64,000 nucleotides of DNA from Gloeophyllum trabeum ATCC 11539 (taxonomy: Eukaryota > Basidiomycota > Agaricomycetes > Gloeophyllales > Gloeophyllaceae). The translations under genes and the position numbers were made by a program. The notes under the pieces were generated by a model. The model was not told where the DNA came from. It saw only the letters and a program-made list of their open reading frames with translations, and searched no databases. Below, piece after piece: positions 34,713 to 46,458 of this stretch. The stretch lies in the NCBI RefSeq assembly GCF_000344685.1, contig NW_006920426.1, positions 487,379 to 551,378 on the forward strand. The letters are read 5' to 3'. Each line of letters begins with the position of its first letter. Position 1 is the stretch's first letter.

Positions 34713-37208
34713 GCCTGTAGTTCTCGGCCTCCGAAAAAAGGCTTGACGCGCCTAGCCGCCAGTTCCATCTTGCAGTTTTATGTCTGAGAGTTCTCCGTGT
34801 AACCTATACACGAACCTTAGTAAAACAGGATTTGCGTAGGTTCCGGTGAATGTCGTAGAAAATACCTGCTGTGATACTGCTGCCACTTGGAACAGATCGG
34901 AATCCGTTATCGTCGTTAACAGTATTGATGATGTGGCTCATTGGAGAAACGATAACAGCGTGCCGTAACATTCCCAGCTGCGCCGGCGGAACTCCTTTAC
35001 GTGCTACGTAGGGGTACGATGAGGTGCACACTCAGCATAGAATACACAGGGCATTTGTCGGGAGGACCTACGCCTTTAACATTCCTCCCGTTGACTCGAT
35101 CCAGGGCCTAATACAACAAAAGCGATATACTTCCGTGAAGCGTGGCGTGGTGGCGCTGTTCATTCATGGATGCAAATAAGTATATTATCTCCATGTAGCA
35201 ATTGAATGGAAGCTATAGACGGTCGTCCGATCCTATCAGCTTAAGAACGTCATAAGTTATGATCTCAACTATGACCTGAAGATACAGATACTGCCAACAC
35301 CGGTCCGAGGACGTGCGGGAAAGCAGGATCATATCAAATCAGTTTCAAGGGTTCTCAGACCAAGTTTGTACCTCACCGATATAGATCGCCCTTTGACATC
35401 ATGTCTTCGGTTTGTCGACCCTAGCATCGCTCAAACAAACTCTCCCGACGTCCCAAACTAGCGGCGCCAAATTCGAGTTGCAGCCAAAAAAGTGAATGGA
35501 TCATCTCAACGTGCTGAGGCCTCAAGAATTACCTTTGATGTCGGCATATTTGACTCCACAGCGGATCCGTGCTATAGTATCTCCTGCCAAATAACTTGAG
35601 CCGAGTACAAGCATCCAGGAGCCCTGAGGACTACCTGCTAACCCACATAGTGATGGTTCCTGTACTACTGTGATGGTGACTGCAACAAGCGCTCAGTCTC
35701 GTCTAAAGATAGAAACACAAGAATCTACGGCACCTTCGGAAGTGTTGAGCCTCCGATTCTCTCAAGAAAACTGGTCGACGGAGTGAGTGTCTGAGCATGT
35801 GTTGTAATTCGTCCATTTGCTTCTTCAGGATGACCAAAGGCAAGGGAAGAGCTAGAAACAGCGATTGCGCCAGCACGCCTCCACAGCCGCTTCTTCTACA
35901 GTCAGTGATAGGACTTGTAAGAGGCGGCGTCCCAGAATCTCCGTCAGCTGTGCCACAGCTTTGACGCAATGAGTTGGTCCTCGTTGCAACTGTCTTGTCG
36001 TCAACAATAATCGCAGCGAAAAATCGTAGAACATGACGTACAGGCTATCATAACGTATAACACGACGTCGACTGCAGTGTTGGCTCACACGCACGGCAAA
36101 ATCGCACGCGCTCGCTGCGCGTCCCGACATAGAACGATGACTACTGCAGCTGTAAGACGTGTCAGACCCCCTTACGCACAGGCTCCGGTCCCTACATGGG
36201 AACTAAGACCGATCTGCATGACTGATTACGCTAGAATATGCAAGTGAGCGTAACGTTTGAGATCAACAAGCAAGGATCAAAGATACATGACGGTCTTAGC
36301 CGCACACTTTTTCAGGCGCCTGAAGACAGCTCGTTGTTCTTGGTCGGGCAGCTCGGAGGCCGTTGTCATTACTCCACGCATCCGGAGGATTGGTGGGTTA
36401 CAGCGATCAATGAATTAGTTAAAAAGAAACAAAAAAACCGCGGGGGCGCGGGGGGGTAGGCAGGGAGAACAATGCAAAACTCAGTAGCAGTACAGTTGGA
36501 CCTTACAGCCTTCGAACATAATCAAAGTCCACTCACCTGACTGTCCCCGCGGCCCCACCGGATCACCAAACCCTTTGCCAGCGCGAATACCATACGTCTC
36601 TCCCTGCGTTCCACTGCAAGCAAAACCTGTCACTTAAAGTCCGAGAGTGACGACTGAGCGAAAGAATATTACTAATAGACTTTGGACCTTTGGACATGGT
36701 GTGAGTGACAAACAAAACGCGTCAGTCACGTGAAATAGAACGTCACGTTCACCAGCTGGCATGAAATACTCAGAGGTCTGACAAGTTAGCGATTTCCGTG
36801 AAAATGGCCGTCATAGGGATGTCAGCTCCGTTCTGGAGCTCACAAGTGCGCGAAAAGTTGTGGGAGAGCTCGAGACCAAATCGTGACAAAACTACCGCAG
36901 CATTTCAAGGCTTGCTAATCGGCCCTTGAGATCTCGTGCTATGTGAGTACACAACAATATACCCATGAGAGCGTACACCTCTTCGCATAAGGAATCCACT
37001 CTCACTCTAACCGTCGATGACGGTGAGCGACGCGAGAGCCACCTCTCAAGACGATGCGCGGTGGCCACCTAGAGCCACCATTTCAATTCCGCCATCCTCC
37101 TCGACCAACGGCAGATTTCGAGTTTCCGTGTGTGACAGTGAAGACGGCCCAGCAAATGGGAGCTCCTGTTGCTCAGGTTCCAAAGGCACGACGGAGGCTT
37201 GCGGACTA
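34713..37208. other. intergenic, no gene seen
   Basis: About 2.5 kb without a credible exon on either strand. A G-rich run at about 36439-36467 (tracts of five, seven and three G) is the only compositional feature noticed. Confidence 0.5.
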
Positions 37209-38461
37209 TCAGGGAGGGGTACCTCGGCCCTCCCGTATGCTAGCGGATGCTCCCTCCAAGCGCGCAAACGTATCTTCGATCCGGAATTCTCGGATTTGGA
37301 TTATAGTGGGCGGTTTTGGGTCCGGCTCAGGTTCATCCTCCGACGGCAGTGGCTCTGAGTCCGGTTCGGAGATGGGCGGGCTCGGTGGGAGCTGTTGGTA
37401 TTCTGGCGGCACATGATCGTAGCCTGGAACGTAGACAACTTTGTATGTGAAGGGCTTCGGCTTGATTTTTCGATGCGGCAGCCAGACGAGCTTGACGTGC
37501 GCGCCGACCTCGACTTTGCACTCATCCTTCTCGTCATCGAGGTTCGGGTTCGTGTTGTCTGGGTAGACGAGTTTGTACTCGTTTCGCTCGACCTTCTGTC
37601 GGTATTTCGGCGATCTCCTATACCAGAGCCGAAGGACGTCACGTCGTTTCTGTTGAAGCGAACAAGGGTCAGTATACAAAATGAAGAGACAGAGATTGGT
37701 ACGAGCATCTGGACTCCCGCATACTGCCCAGTCAAGGGGTATTTTTCGCCCTTGAGGATCTTCGAAGAGAACCATGCCACGGTCCGATTTAAATATCTCC
37801 TGTTCTTGCTCTGCAGGGTCAGGCTGTCCAGCTGGTGCACGAAAAGTGATGAATTCGATGTAGTGGCACTACGGAAGGAGGATTAACCTTCTGGACCTAG
37901 CCTGTCATTCATAGATCTGTGCAAGTCGTGAGGTTCGTGAAGGTCATCATCAATTTTCATGCGAATGATATGCGGTATCGAGTCTTACCGCGTCAGAATG
38001 TTCAGTATTCCTTGCAAATCCTCGTAATGTTTGGTTACCTCTTTGTTCCATTTACTGACCTGATCGTGCCTGAAGACGGAGTATCCAAACTTATACATCG
38101 CAGACCCTCCTTTCCCGACAAGACCCAAGTTGGCGGTTGGCGTCTCGAACTTGGTATGCACTTTCTTGATTTCCTCCTCAATAGTCTTGACAGCTTTCTG
38201 AGTATCCACAAGCTGGTCTTCGAGTTGCTTCAGATGCTCAGGTGACAAGCCTGACTCAGTCATAACTTTCTGCGTCTCGACTATCGCGGCTGCTCTCTCA
38301 ATTTCCCTCCCGAGATTGTCAAGCTCCTTGATCAGATCCACGAAACCCGACGGTGCGCCTTGTCCGATGATATGCGCGAGAGTGGTGGCGATCTTGTAAA
38401 CAGCCTTCGTGAGCATGACGATGTCGCCGAAGGACCCGAACGCAGGGGCGAAGATAGGCAT
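37209..38461 (-). CDS. coiled-coil and ubiquitin-like-fold protein
   Basis: Exon 1 is 38461-37989 (157 codons plus two bases, donor gtaaga). A second coding block ends at the stop at 37209; its acceptor lies somewhere in about 37860-37800 and could not be fixed. The N-terminus PAFGSFGDIVMLTKAVYKIA and the following heptad-rich helices (LIKELDNLGREIERAAAIVE, then LEDQLVDTQKAVKTIEEEIK) resemble the N-terminal domain of fungal STAND-type proteins. The second block (MVLFEDPQGRKIPLDWAVCG, RLWYRRSPKYRQKVERNEYKL, VKLVWLPHR) resembles the ubiquitin-like domain often joined to it in fungi. The C-terminal tail is Pro/Glu-rich. Family assignment is from memory of the pattern, so moderate. A TATATAAG lies about 80 bp upstream. 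Confidence 0.55.
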
Positions 38462-39574
38462 GGTTCGAGGCCGGCAGAGAGGTCAAGGTCGACGTCAATG
38501 GGGAAGCAACCTCCTCGATACGCATGGTTCATCCGTGGGTATATAAGTCGTCTCACTGTGACAGCTGTGCCAGCATGAGGCATATCAGAAGATCGCTGCT
38601 GTGTCGTCTTGTGTATCACGGTGGGCGCCCGAGCGCTGACTGCCCTGTGAGTTTCTTCCGACTTCATCTAGTGCACGTGACAAGTCCCCAGGGGCGAAGC
38701 TTCCCAAGGCCTGCTAGACATACTTACTAGAAGGACGGGTATTGCCCAAGGATCCAACGAACGGCGTATGTGGATATATCAACCACGCTATGCCCTGATG
38801 ATATGTGTGCCTCCGTAAAGCCAGCTCCTGTCACGACATGTAGAAGTAACTTATGCCAATTGACCAAGAATCGAACGTACTTATAGCCAGACTATGGAGC
38901 TACTATGTTTCTCTATGTCCTTGATGCAGCAGAATAATCATTGCTGAGGGTAACTCAGTGAGTACTTTCGGAGTCTAAGACCGCAATTCATCGTGATACA
39001 CGCACCGTGCCCACGTTGACAATAAACAGATTATATTTGAATTGTAAATATTTCTCCATATTCATCCAGCGAAGCACTTCGCAGAGTTGATGCTACTTAG
39101 CTAGCGACCCGACAACCAGTTCAAGGCGAAGTCAAAGTCGTCACACCTTGGCACGGTGGCACCGTCTACTTGGGTCAATGATGTCAGATCCGGCTGAACG
39201 GGCCAAGGACGCCTCACAGGACAGAGGTATCCTTTTTTGCAGCCACCGCAGAAACTGACACCTCGCATGTCCGCCGTGTATCGAGACCGCGCTAGTCATG
39301 CGCGAGAAGGAAAGTAAAAGGGAGAGAACAAGACGAACCTAGGCCGCAATCCACCGCGTCATCATCGACACAGGCTGACAATAGATAGGCAAGCAGGACA
39401 GAATAGGACGGAAAGGGGGAAAGCGAGCGTGAAGACGAGACGCGACGAGAGGTGACGGACGAGACGACAGAAAAGGAGAAAAGCTCATTGAAGAGCCCAT
39501 TGAGGATCCGGTAGAGGAGTGCGTCGAGGGGCCCGTCCGGAGGGGGGGGGTGCGTTGCGCGTTGAGTTTACCAT
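38462..39574. other. intergenic, no gene seen
   Basis: About 1.1 kb with no supported exon. The right third is purine-rich (GA-rich from about 39300 to 39500), which may be untranslated or simply low-complexity. Confidence 0.5.
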
Positions 39575-41404
39575 CTACTGGACGACGTCGTAGAGGTAGT
39601 TGCCGGGAAAGACCTTCTTAATCTGCTCGTCGAGCCACCAGTACGGGGTTAAGTAGGTGGTGTCTGTCTCATCAGTCGCGCCGCCACCGCCGGTGAGCAT
39701 GCCGACGATGCCGCCGCCTCTCTCGAGGGCGATGGCGCCAGAATCTCCGGGGGCAGAGAAGGCGCCCCGCTTCCTGTCGCAGGGCAGGACGGCTACCTCG
39801 ACGGACGTCTGCTCGATCCCGTATTCGGTGTATACGCGAGTGGACGAGTCCAACCCGTTGACGCGTCCTACGGTCGTGCCCGTGGTCCGGCCGTTCTTCA
39901 CTACGTGGAGGCACTTGTAGCCGTTGGCGTCGAGCTGCTGGGGCGAACGGATCTCCTTGTCCTTCACGACGCCATTGGCCTGGAGGAGACCGTCGCGTGG
40001 GTACTTGTAGCCAGCCTCGGGTCGGGGGAACATGATCATGCGGTAGTCGGACGACGAGAGGTTCCCGCCCACGAGGATAAATATAACAGTCGGCTGGAAC
40101 CGCGCAATGATACTGTGGCTAGCGATGGAAAACATACCAACATACACCTTGTTGCCCTTGAACGAGACCCAGTCGATCTTGTCCTCGTAGAGTTCAACCA
40201 GCGCCCAGTCGCGGGTGAACTTGTGTGGTCCGTCGCTGACGGCGATGGGTTCGGCGTGGAGGACGAAACCGATGGTGCGATGTGCTGGGGTCGTCCTGGA
40301 CCTCGTGACGTCGCTGTGAAGCTTGTTTATCTTCTCGATTTTCTTCTCCGCCCTGTCCACCAGGTCCAGGTACTCCTTGCGCGTTTCGGCCGTCTCCTCA
40401 TCCTCCTCCCCGCCCTCGGCGGGCTCGGACAACCTAGCAATATTGTCGTTCCAGATGTCGATCGAGCTAGCGAAGTCACCAATGACACTCAGCATACTCG
40501 TTACAGCTCTGCTATACCCCTCGCTCCCGAGCGCGACAATCTCCTGAGTACCCTGGCCGTTGCGCCTGCGCGACACACCCGCGTTGGTGAACGCGGGAGG
40601 AGGTCGAGCGACGTGGGTGGCGGTCAGGATGACGGTGCGCTTGTCGGCGCTGCTAACACGGAGGTACAGGGCACCTGTATCCTCGTAGTATGGCGCCTAC
40701 AGCGGCGCTATGGAGAGGCCAAGCGTGGGCGTGAAGGGCTTGAGGAGTTCGGGGACAGGGTTGCGAAGGGGTTGAAGGGAAGCAACTTGGGACCCGGAGC
40801 GACAGACCGGGTGACGACTGATTCACGAAAAGCGACCTCAATCTCGGGGAAGCCAGCCTGAGCGAGGATCTCCTTGATGGCCTCAGCCGCAGCTATGGCA
40901 GCGTGGTAGGAGAGAGACTCGGGATAGACCCCAATCCACATAAGGAGCGGGCAGAACGGCTTCACCTGCCCCTGTTCGGCAAAAGCGACGGGGTCGATCA
41001 AAGTCCACTTGACAGCCTGGGAATCGAGTAACTGGTAGATGCTCGTTCCGAGAGCGTGCCATTGGTCGGGGATGGGGTAGAGCTTCACGAATAATGCGAT
41101 ACGATTTTGGCCCGGACCGTTCGCTCGATGCTGGGCCCGACTTGTAGATGCATGGAGGATTGCTAGGCAAACCATAGAAGTCCTTATACGCCACCGGGTA
41201 GTAGTTGGTGAGGCGGGACGGGTCAGAGACTACACCGTCCTCCTTAGTCCTCCCGCTCCCGTCAACGTCAAGCTTGGCAAAGACGGAGGCAATGGGAGAA
41301 GAGGAAGAGCATGGGCACCGGGGAGATGGGAGAATAGTTCGCCTGGTTCTCAAATGTGGCAAGGCACAGCTTGAGGAATTCCGGGTCGAGGTCGAGGGGC
41401 ACAT
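39575..41404 (-). pseudogene. trypsin-like serine protease gene, broken by frameshifts and a stop
   Basis: Coding sequence is clear but split over three frames. Frame 1 (from about 41290) reads VFAKLDVDGSGRTKEDGVV and YYPVAYKDFYGLPSNPP. Near 41067-41080 the sense passes to a second frame (WHALGTSIYQLLDS, PFCPLLMWIGVYPESLSY, FPEIEVAFRESVV). Near 40755-40762 it passes to a third (KPFTPTLGLSIAPL), where a TAG at 40699-40697 interrupts before PYYEDTGALYLRVSSADKRT. From there a 373-codon frame runs to 39575. It retains a full trypsin-like triad context: TATH, DWALVEL and PGDSGAIAL. A 69-nt in-frame insert at about 40069-40137 begins with a perfect donor (gtatgt) but lacks an AG acceptor. A decaying gene is the simplest reading; sequencing error at homopolymers is the alternative. 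Confidence 0.65.
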
Positions 41405-41809
41405 CAGAAACCACTGGGAAACGAAAGATCAGTGACCAGCTAAAGGACTTACTCAAGAGGTCAGTTGTTTGATATAACGAAAGGGAAAGCAGCGACTATT
41501 TCGCAGGTAGAGGACGGAATAATTGGATAAGAGGGAAAAGAAATACAAGACGTTAAGTCCGTGCGACCGTATTCAGGTTCGACAAGGACATATTGTTTCG
41601 TGGCTGAGCCTGGCCATATGCATGGAGCTCCTGCATGATTTGATAGAGCTCTTTGAATGGAATTACGTAAGCATCAGTAGAAAGCAGTTCGACAACAGAA
41701 ACTAGCGCTGCCTTCTCCATCTCTTCATCACGGCTTCCACCCGTACCACGACGACGCCGGCCCCTCGCACGACGTCGCTGCAGTTTCGGAGTGCTTGGTA
41801 GCCGCAACA
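41405..41809. other. divergent spacer, promoter of the MAP kinase kinase
   Basis: This gap separates the broken protease gene (minus) from the kinase gene (plus). No exon was accepted here. A minus frame at 41268-41456 overlaps the edge and could be an unrecognised first exon of the protease gene. Confidence 0.45.
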
Positions 41810-43371
41810 ATGGCGACGCCCATCCGCAAAAAACGCAACTTCAAGGCGCTGCAGCTTGACGTCGGCGCGTCGAAGACACCAGCCCCGGAACCGGAGACAA
41901 TTATGCCTATGCGTGCGGCGCCCGCGCCGGGCGCGGGAGGGAAGAAGAGGCCCCCGCCTATGACCTTGAAGGCGCCGAAGGTGAAGACGGATGCCTCACC
42001 CGCGGTGGAGAATGGTGACGGTAACATGCTCGCGGTGCCTTCGACGGCCACCTCAGCCCCTCCGACGGGGAACATCAACTCGCACAGGAATACGTATCAT
42101 TCGGCGCTTTCGGACACTCTGGCTAACTTGGAACTGAATGATGAGAAGAAGAAGTACGATTTGCGAAATGAGGACCTCAAGGAGCTGCGAGAGCTAGGAC
42201 AGGGTAACGGCGGCAGTGTGAAGTTGGTTGAGCACACACCGACGGGCACCATTATGGCAAAGAAAGTTGGTGGTCTATGGATTTCTTTGTGACATTGGGG
42301 CCCCTAATTTGACTCTGTTAGATTGTCCTCATTGATGCTAAACCAGCGGTGCGGAAGCAGATTCTCCGTGAACTGCACATTATGCATGATTGTCATTGCC
42401 CCTACATCGTCTCCTTCTACGGCGCTTTCTTGTCTGACCCCAACATCTGCATATGCATGGAAGCTATGGACAAAGGGTCGCTTGACGGGATATACAAGAA
42501 GATCGGCCCCATAGACATTGAAGTCGTGTCTAAGGTGGCGCTGGCGGTACTTGAAGGGCTCACGTATCTCTACGATGTCCACCGAATTATCCACCGAGGT
42601 TCGTACACTCCGACCGGCCCTTACCCCTGTCCTGACGCCACCCAGATATCAAGCCGTCGAATATCCTGTTCAACTCGGAAGGACAAATCAAGATTTGTGA
42701 CTTTGGCGTCTCGGGTGAGCTGATCAACTCAATAGCAGACACGTTCGTCGGGACATCAACATACATGAGCGTGAGTCGCTTCGTGTTCTCCCTGGAGACC
42801 GAAATTAACCATGATACAGCCCGAGCGTATTCAAGGCGCGCAGTACACCGTAAAGTCGGACGTCTGGTCCCTCGGGATCTCGCTCATCGAGCTCGCCCTC
42901 GGGAGATTCCCCTTCTCCGACTCCTCGTCAGACGATTCCGACCTCTCCGACCTCGAGGGCACGCTCTCGCCCGCGCGTCCCGGGTCCATCGCGCTCCCGC
43001 CGAGCCGCTCGCTCGAGGAGCGCAAGCGGGAGAAAGACAAGCGTAATAAGCGCAAGAGCAAGGGCGTCAGCCTGCAGGGCGGTGGAATGACGATGAGCAT
43101 CCTCGAGCTGCTGCAGCACATCGTGAACGAGCCCGCGCCGCGGCTGACGCCCGAGGGCCGCTTCCCGAAGATGGCAGAGGAATTTGTGGACAGCTGTTTG
43201 TTGAAGGACCCGGATGCGAGACAGACGCCGAAGCAGTTGCTGGTAAGTCAATGACTTCTCGTGCATGCTTGGTTCAATGCTGATGGATGTTGGTTTGTTC
43301 AGAAACATCCTTGGATCGACCATGCACGGAAGTCAGACTTCAACCTCGCAGAATGGGCCTCAACGTTCTAG
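41810..43371 (+). CDS. STE7: MAP kinase kinase, Ste7/MEK type
   Basis: Five exons: 41810-42265, 42322-42598, 42646-42770, 42820-43242 and 43303-43371; 449 aa. A dual-specificity kinase that phosphorylates a MAP kinase; in fungi the Ste7/Fuz7 group serves pheromone and filamentation signalling. After a Pro/Lys-rich N-terminus the kinase shows the glycine loop GQGNGGSV (130-137), the ATP lysine in IMAKK (151), HRDIKPSN (243-250), DFG (263-265) and the activation loop [20 protein letters not shown]. The loop carries the SxxxT pair (Ser273, Thr277) that a MAPKKK would phosphorylate. An insert of about 60 residues rich in Ser, Asp, Lys and Arg sits before [13 protein letters not shown], as in MEK proteins. 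The N-terminal basic cluster could dock a MAP kinase. Confidence 0.94.
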
Positions 43372-43804
43372 ACAGGCTGTTGGCTCCCTTTATCCACATC
43401 TGATCTTCACCTTCATCTTTCTATGTGAGTCTTCCCACTTGCATGTCCTTCCCGCTTCGCGTGACTCAATGACTCTACGTTAGAGCTTAATCATTATCTA
43501 TAGGGTTGCGTCGCTCATATTCCCCCCGTAGCATGCCATTTCGTTTCGATCCCCGCTCTCTTGTGTCAGATCATGAATCACGCCTGAACGCTGTATTATT
43601 GTAGGAGTGTGCATGTGAGTCCGGAGCAGCGCGCGAGCAGGCGCTCGCGCTGTGCATGTAATTTATCGAATCCTGGAACTTGTGAATTGTAGTAGTGCGA
43701 ACGTACAGTACGAAGCCGCTCCGAGGACCGCATGGCGCCCTTTAAACCTTATTTACGTGCAGCTTGGATGCTGGTGCGCCGGTCCATGTAGGAGGCATAT
43801 CAAG
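43372..43804. other. intergenic between the kinase and MFS C
   Basis: A 433-bp gap between two plus-strand genes without a visible exon; promoter of MFS C expected at the right end. Confidence 0.5.
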
Positions 43805-45685
43805 ATGCCAGAGTGGTATCACCTGAAGACGTTGAAGCCGCCATCAGTTGAGACGGTAACATGGGCCGCTAGACAGCCTTTGCCTCCCTCGACGTCCACT
43901 GTGAACGTGTCCGTCAATGAAGCGACCGAGCCAGACAGACGCGACTCGGAATCCCTGGCTGATAACTCAATTAACGGAACCACCCTTGCGCCAGTGGACA
44001 GAGGCTTCGGAGCGTGGTCATTCGTAAGGGATTGACTGTCAGACTGGACTTGGAACTTATGTATCTTAGCTTGTTGCAGCATTCTTCGTCCAGGCGATCG
44101 TCTGGGGATTCCCCAATTCTTCCGGAGTATTCCTAGCGTCGTACCTGAACGATCCTCGTTTCAACTTACAGAAGGATTCTTCTTCGTTATTGCCCTTCGT
44201 TGGCACTCTATCCTCCGGTATAATATACTGTTCGGGTAAGGTCATCCCGTCATCTGTCGTATGTTGTGCGACACGCTGAATTATTCATGCCTATTCAGGA
44301 CCCGTAGTCCATGAATTGACCGGTCGGAGACCCTATTACCGCAGGCCGCTCCTGTGGATTGGAGCTATTTTTTGCTGGGCGAGCCTTTTCGGTGCAAGTT
44401 ATGCTACCAAGGCAGGCCTGCATCACCACTAAGCGTCCAATGGGCTGATTGTCGTATAGGTTAATCAGCTCATTATTTTGCAGGGCGTTATTTATGCCAT
44501 AGGAGGATGTGGGTATATTGTCGTATAGCTACCCCTGCCCTCATTGATCCAACACCTTTTAGCCCTTCTGTGGCATCCTTGCATATCATATATGTCAGAG
44601 TGGTTTGTCGCTCGCAGGGGACTTGCTAATGGGATGATGTTCGCTGGTATCTTCCCGCTGCACTTGTTAGTGCGAGAGAGTTGCCTGATATTATACCACT
44701 AGGAACAAGTATAGCGGGCCTTTTCCTGCCGCTCATTCTCCCTTCCCTATTGAATAGATTCGGAGCGCCAAGCACACTCCGCATCCTGTCGATTGTCATT
44801 CTGGGCATGCTCATCCCCCTTTTACCGTTCGTCAAGGGTCGCCTGCCGGAAAGCCGGGTACATGGTCCCAACGCTCGGTTGACGGACTGGTCATGGACTA
44901 GGAACCGCGTCTTCTGGCTTGTGCTTGCGGTCAATACTATCCAAGGATTCGCCTATTTTGTCCCCATTATTTGGTTGCCAAGTCAGTTCTTTGCTATGAA
45001 TCCCCCATCTCTGTTCTGACTTGGTGCAGCTTTCGCAATGGGACTACGAGTCAATGGCACCGACTCCGCTCTCCCTGTCGCACTCCTTAACGGTGAGCAT
45101 GGTATTCTACGGAGGCCATGTCGTCATGATTCATATTGTACGCCAGGTGGATCCGTATTCGGCCGTCTTGTTTTGGGCATCCTGGCGGATAGATATAACC
45201 CCTGGGTACTTGGATCTATGACTTGCATTTCCATTTCCCTAGCCACATTCGTCCTCTGGGGAGTGCTTTCTGACAATATCGCTGCATTGATAACCTACGG
45301 AATAGCATATGGGGGTCTTGCCGGAGGATGGTCCAGTTTATGGACCGGGTTTATTCGGCCTATTGCCAGTAAGTCACCATAACGGATGACATCTTTCCAT
45401 AAGCTGAAGACAGTTCGAATCGCAGAGGATGACCCGACGCTGTCCACGTATATCTATGGTCTCCTGATGTTTTCCCGTGGGTTCGGAAACGTCGTGTCTA
45501 CGCCAATATCCACCTCCCTTTCGCGGGGGTATCCTCCAAATGCCATGAATGGCAAGACAGGGTTCGATGTAGCAGGGGGACGCTTCGAGAAGATGATTGT
45601 ATATGTCGGGACGTGCTTTGCGAGCGCGGCTGTGGTCGCCTTGGCTGGATGGGCTGTGGAAAAATCCGGGCCTCGCCGTACTTGA
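43805..45685 (+). CDS. MFS monocarboxylate-type transporter C
   Basis: Nine exons: 43805-44023, 44070-44235, 44299-44411, 44460-44508, 44563-44646, 44703-44981, 45030-45092, 45147-45368 and 45426-45685; 484 aa. It is a paralogue of MFS A and B more than 33 kb away and closest to MFS D. Exons 2 to 9 have exactly the lengths seen in A and D. Conserved blocks: SVETVTWAARQPLP in the N-terminus, DRGFGAWSF before helix 1, IVWGFPNSSGVFLASYLNDP, ARRGLANGMMFAG, GRLPESRVHGP and GFDVAGGRFEKMIVYVGTCF. Intron 3 (44412-44459) begins with GC instead of GT; this border is fixed by the 113-nt exon length shared by all four genes. A monocarboxylate or related organic-acid substrate is expected from the family but not shown. 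Confidence 0.88.
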
Positions 45686-46056
45686 CTGATATAGAGCCAA
45701 GCTCTGGGTCCTGGAAGAAAGAGTGCTTACGTTGAGAATTGGATGTCTGGCGCACCGGATAAGCAAAATAAAGTACTAAGTGTCCTGTTGTGGGCGCCCA
45801 TGTGTCAATGACCGTGAGCGCCATGGTTCGCCGGACCGACCAGGACTACCAAATATGGCATGAACCCACTACCTGCGTCTTTGCTATTGCGCCCCCGCGT
45901 AAACATGACCAAATATTACCTTTTGGAGAAGAATATCATGTGACCTCCGACCCCTCCGGCCGCGTCACTAAAAATAACTGGACCCAGCCGTATTAAGTAA
46001 GCGCCAATTACATTGCCATCATATATTTTTAACGTGTAAGACATGCATTGCTTCTT

Positions 46057-46128
46057 TAGTGTAGTGGTTATGCGGCATGCATTTAGCACAGGACGTCTAA
46101 AGTTCAATTCCTACTGTGCACATTTTTT
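46057..46128 (+). other. tRNA-like sequence with Pol III boxes and T6 run
   Basis: An A-box-like TAGTGTAGTGGTTATG (46057-46072) is followed about 30 nt later by a B-box-like AGTTCAATTCC (46101-46111) and by a T6 run (46123-46128), the Pol III stop signal. The anticodon and T arms do not fold correctly, so it is not a functional tRNA. A tRNA relic, a SINE head or a small Pol III RNA are possible. Confidence 0.4.
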
Positions 46129-46139
46129 GATTTGTGCTT

Positions 46140-46153
46140 TTAGGGTTAGGGTT
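46140..46153 (+). repeat. two interstitial telomere-type hexamers
   Basis: TTAGGGTTAGGGTT, two copies of the fungal telomere repeat plus two bases, lies just after the tRNA-like sequence. Two copies can occur by chance, so this is noted only for its context. Confidence 0.4.
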
Positions 46154-46458
46154 TATTACCTTTCCTTACTGTTGGCTTATATATTTACCTTGTCAGCCAC
46201 ATGTATCACAGCTATATAGATTTCAATGAAAAATTATTTTGCTCCATCTATATGACCCTCTTAGTCCAGACTTGAAGATACTCTAACTGGCCGGACACGC
46301 GCGCGGCGGGAAGCCCGCGTTTGCCGGCATCACGTGATATTCTTCTGGATATGGTATATTTGTACGTGTTTGCACGGGGGCGCAGTAAAGCTACCTACCT
46401 GCAGCTGACTCGTTCCCTGCGAGTCTCAATTCGTCTGACTGCCCGTGAATCTCCCAGA

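Larger units (their letters stand above)
45686..46458. other. spacer between MFS C and MFS D with tRNA-like sequence
   Basis: A 773-bp gap between the tandem MFS genes. It contains a tRNA-like Pol III sequence with a T-run and two telomere-type hexamers (separate entries). No exon is seen. Confidence 0.5.

Noticed and set aside
32896..41404. Possible secondary-metabolite cluster (acyltransferase, protease-like gene)
   Set aside because: There is no backbone synthase, cytochrome P450 or pathway regulator. The genes are unrelated and one is broken.
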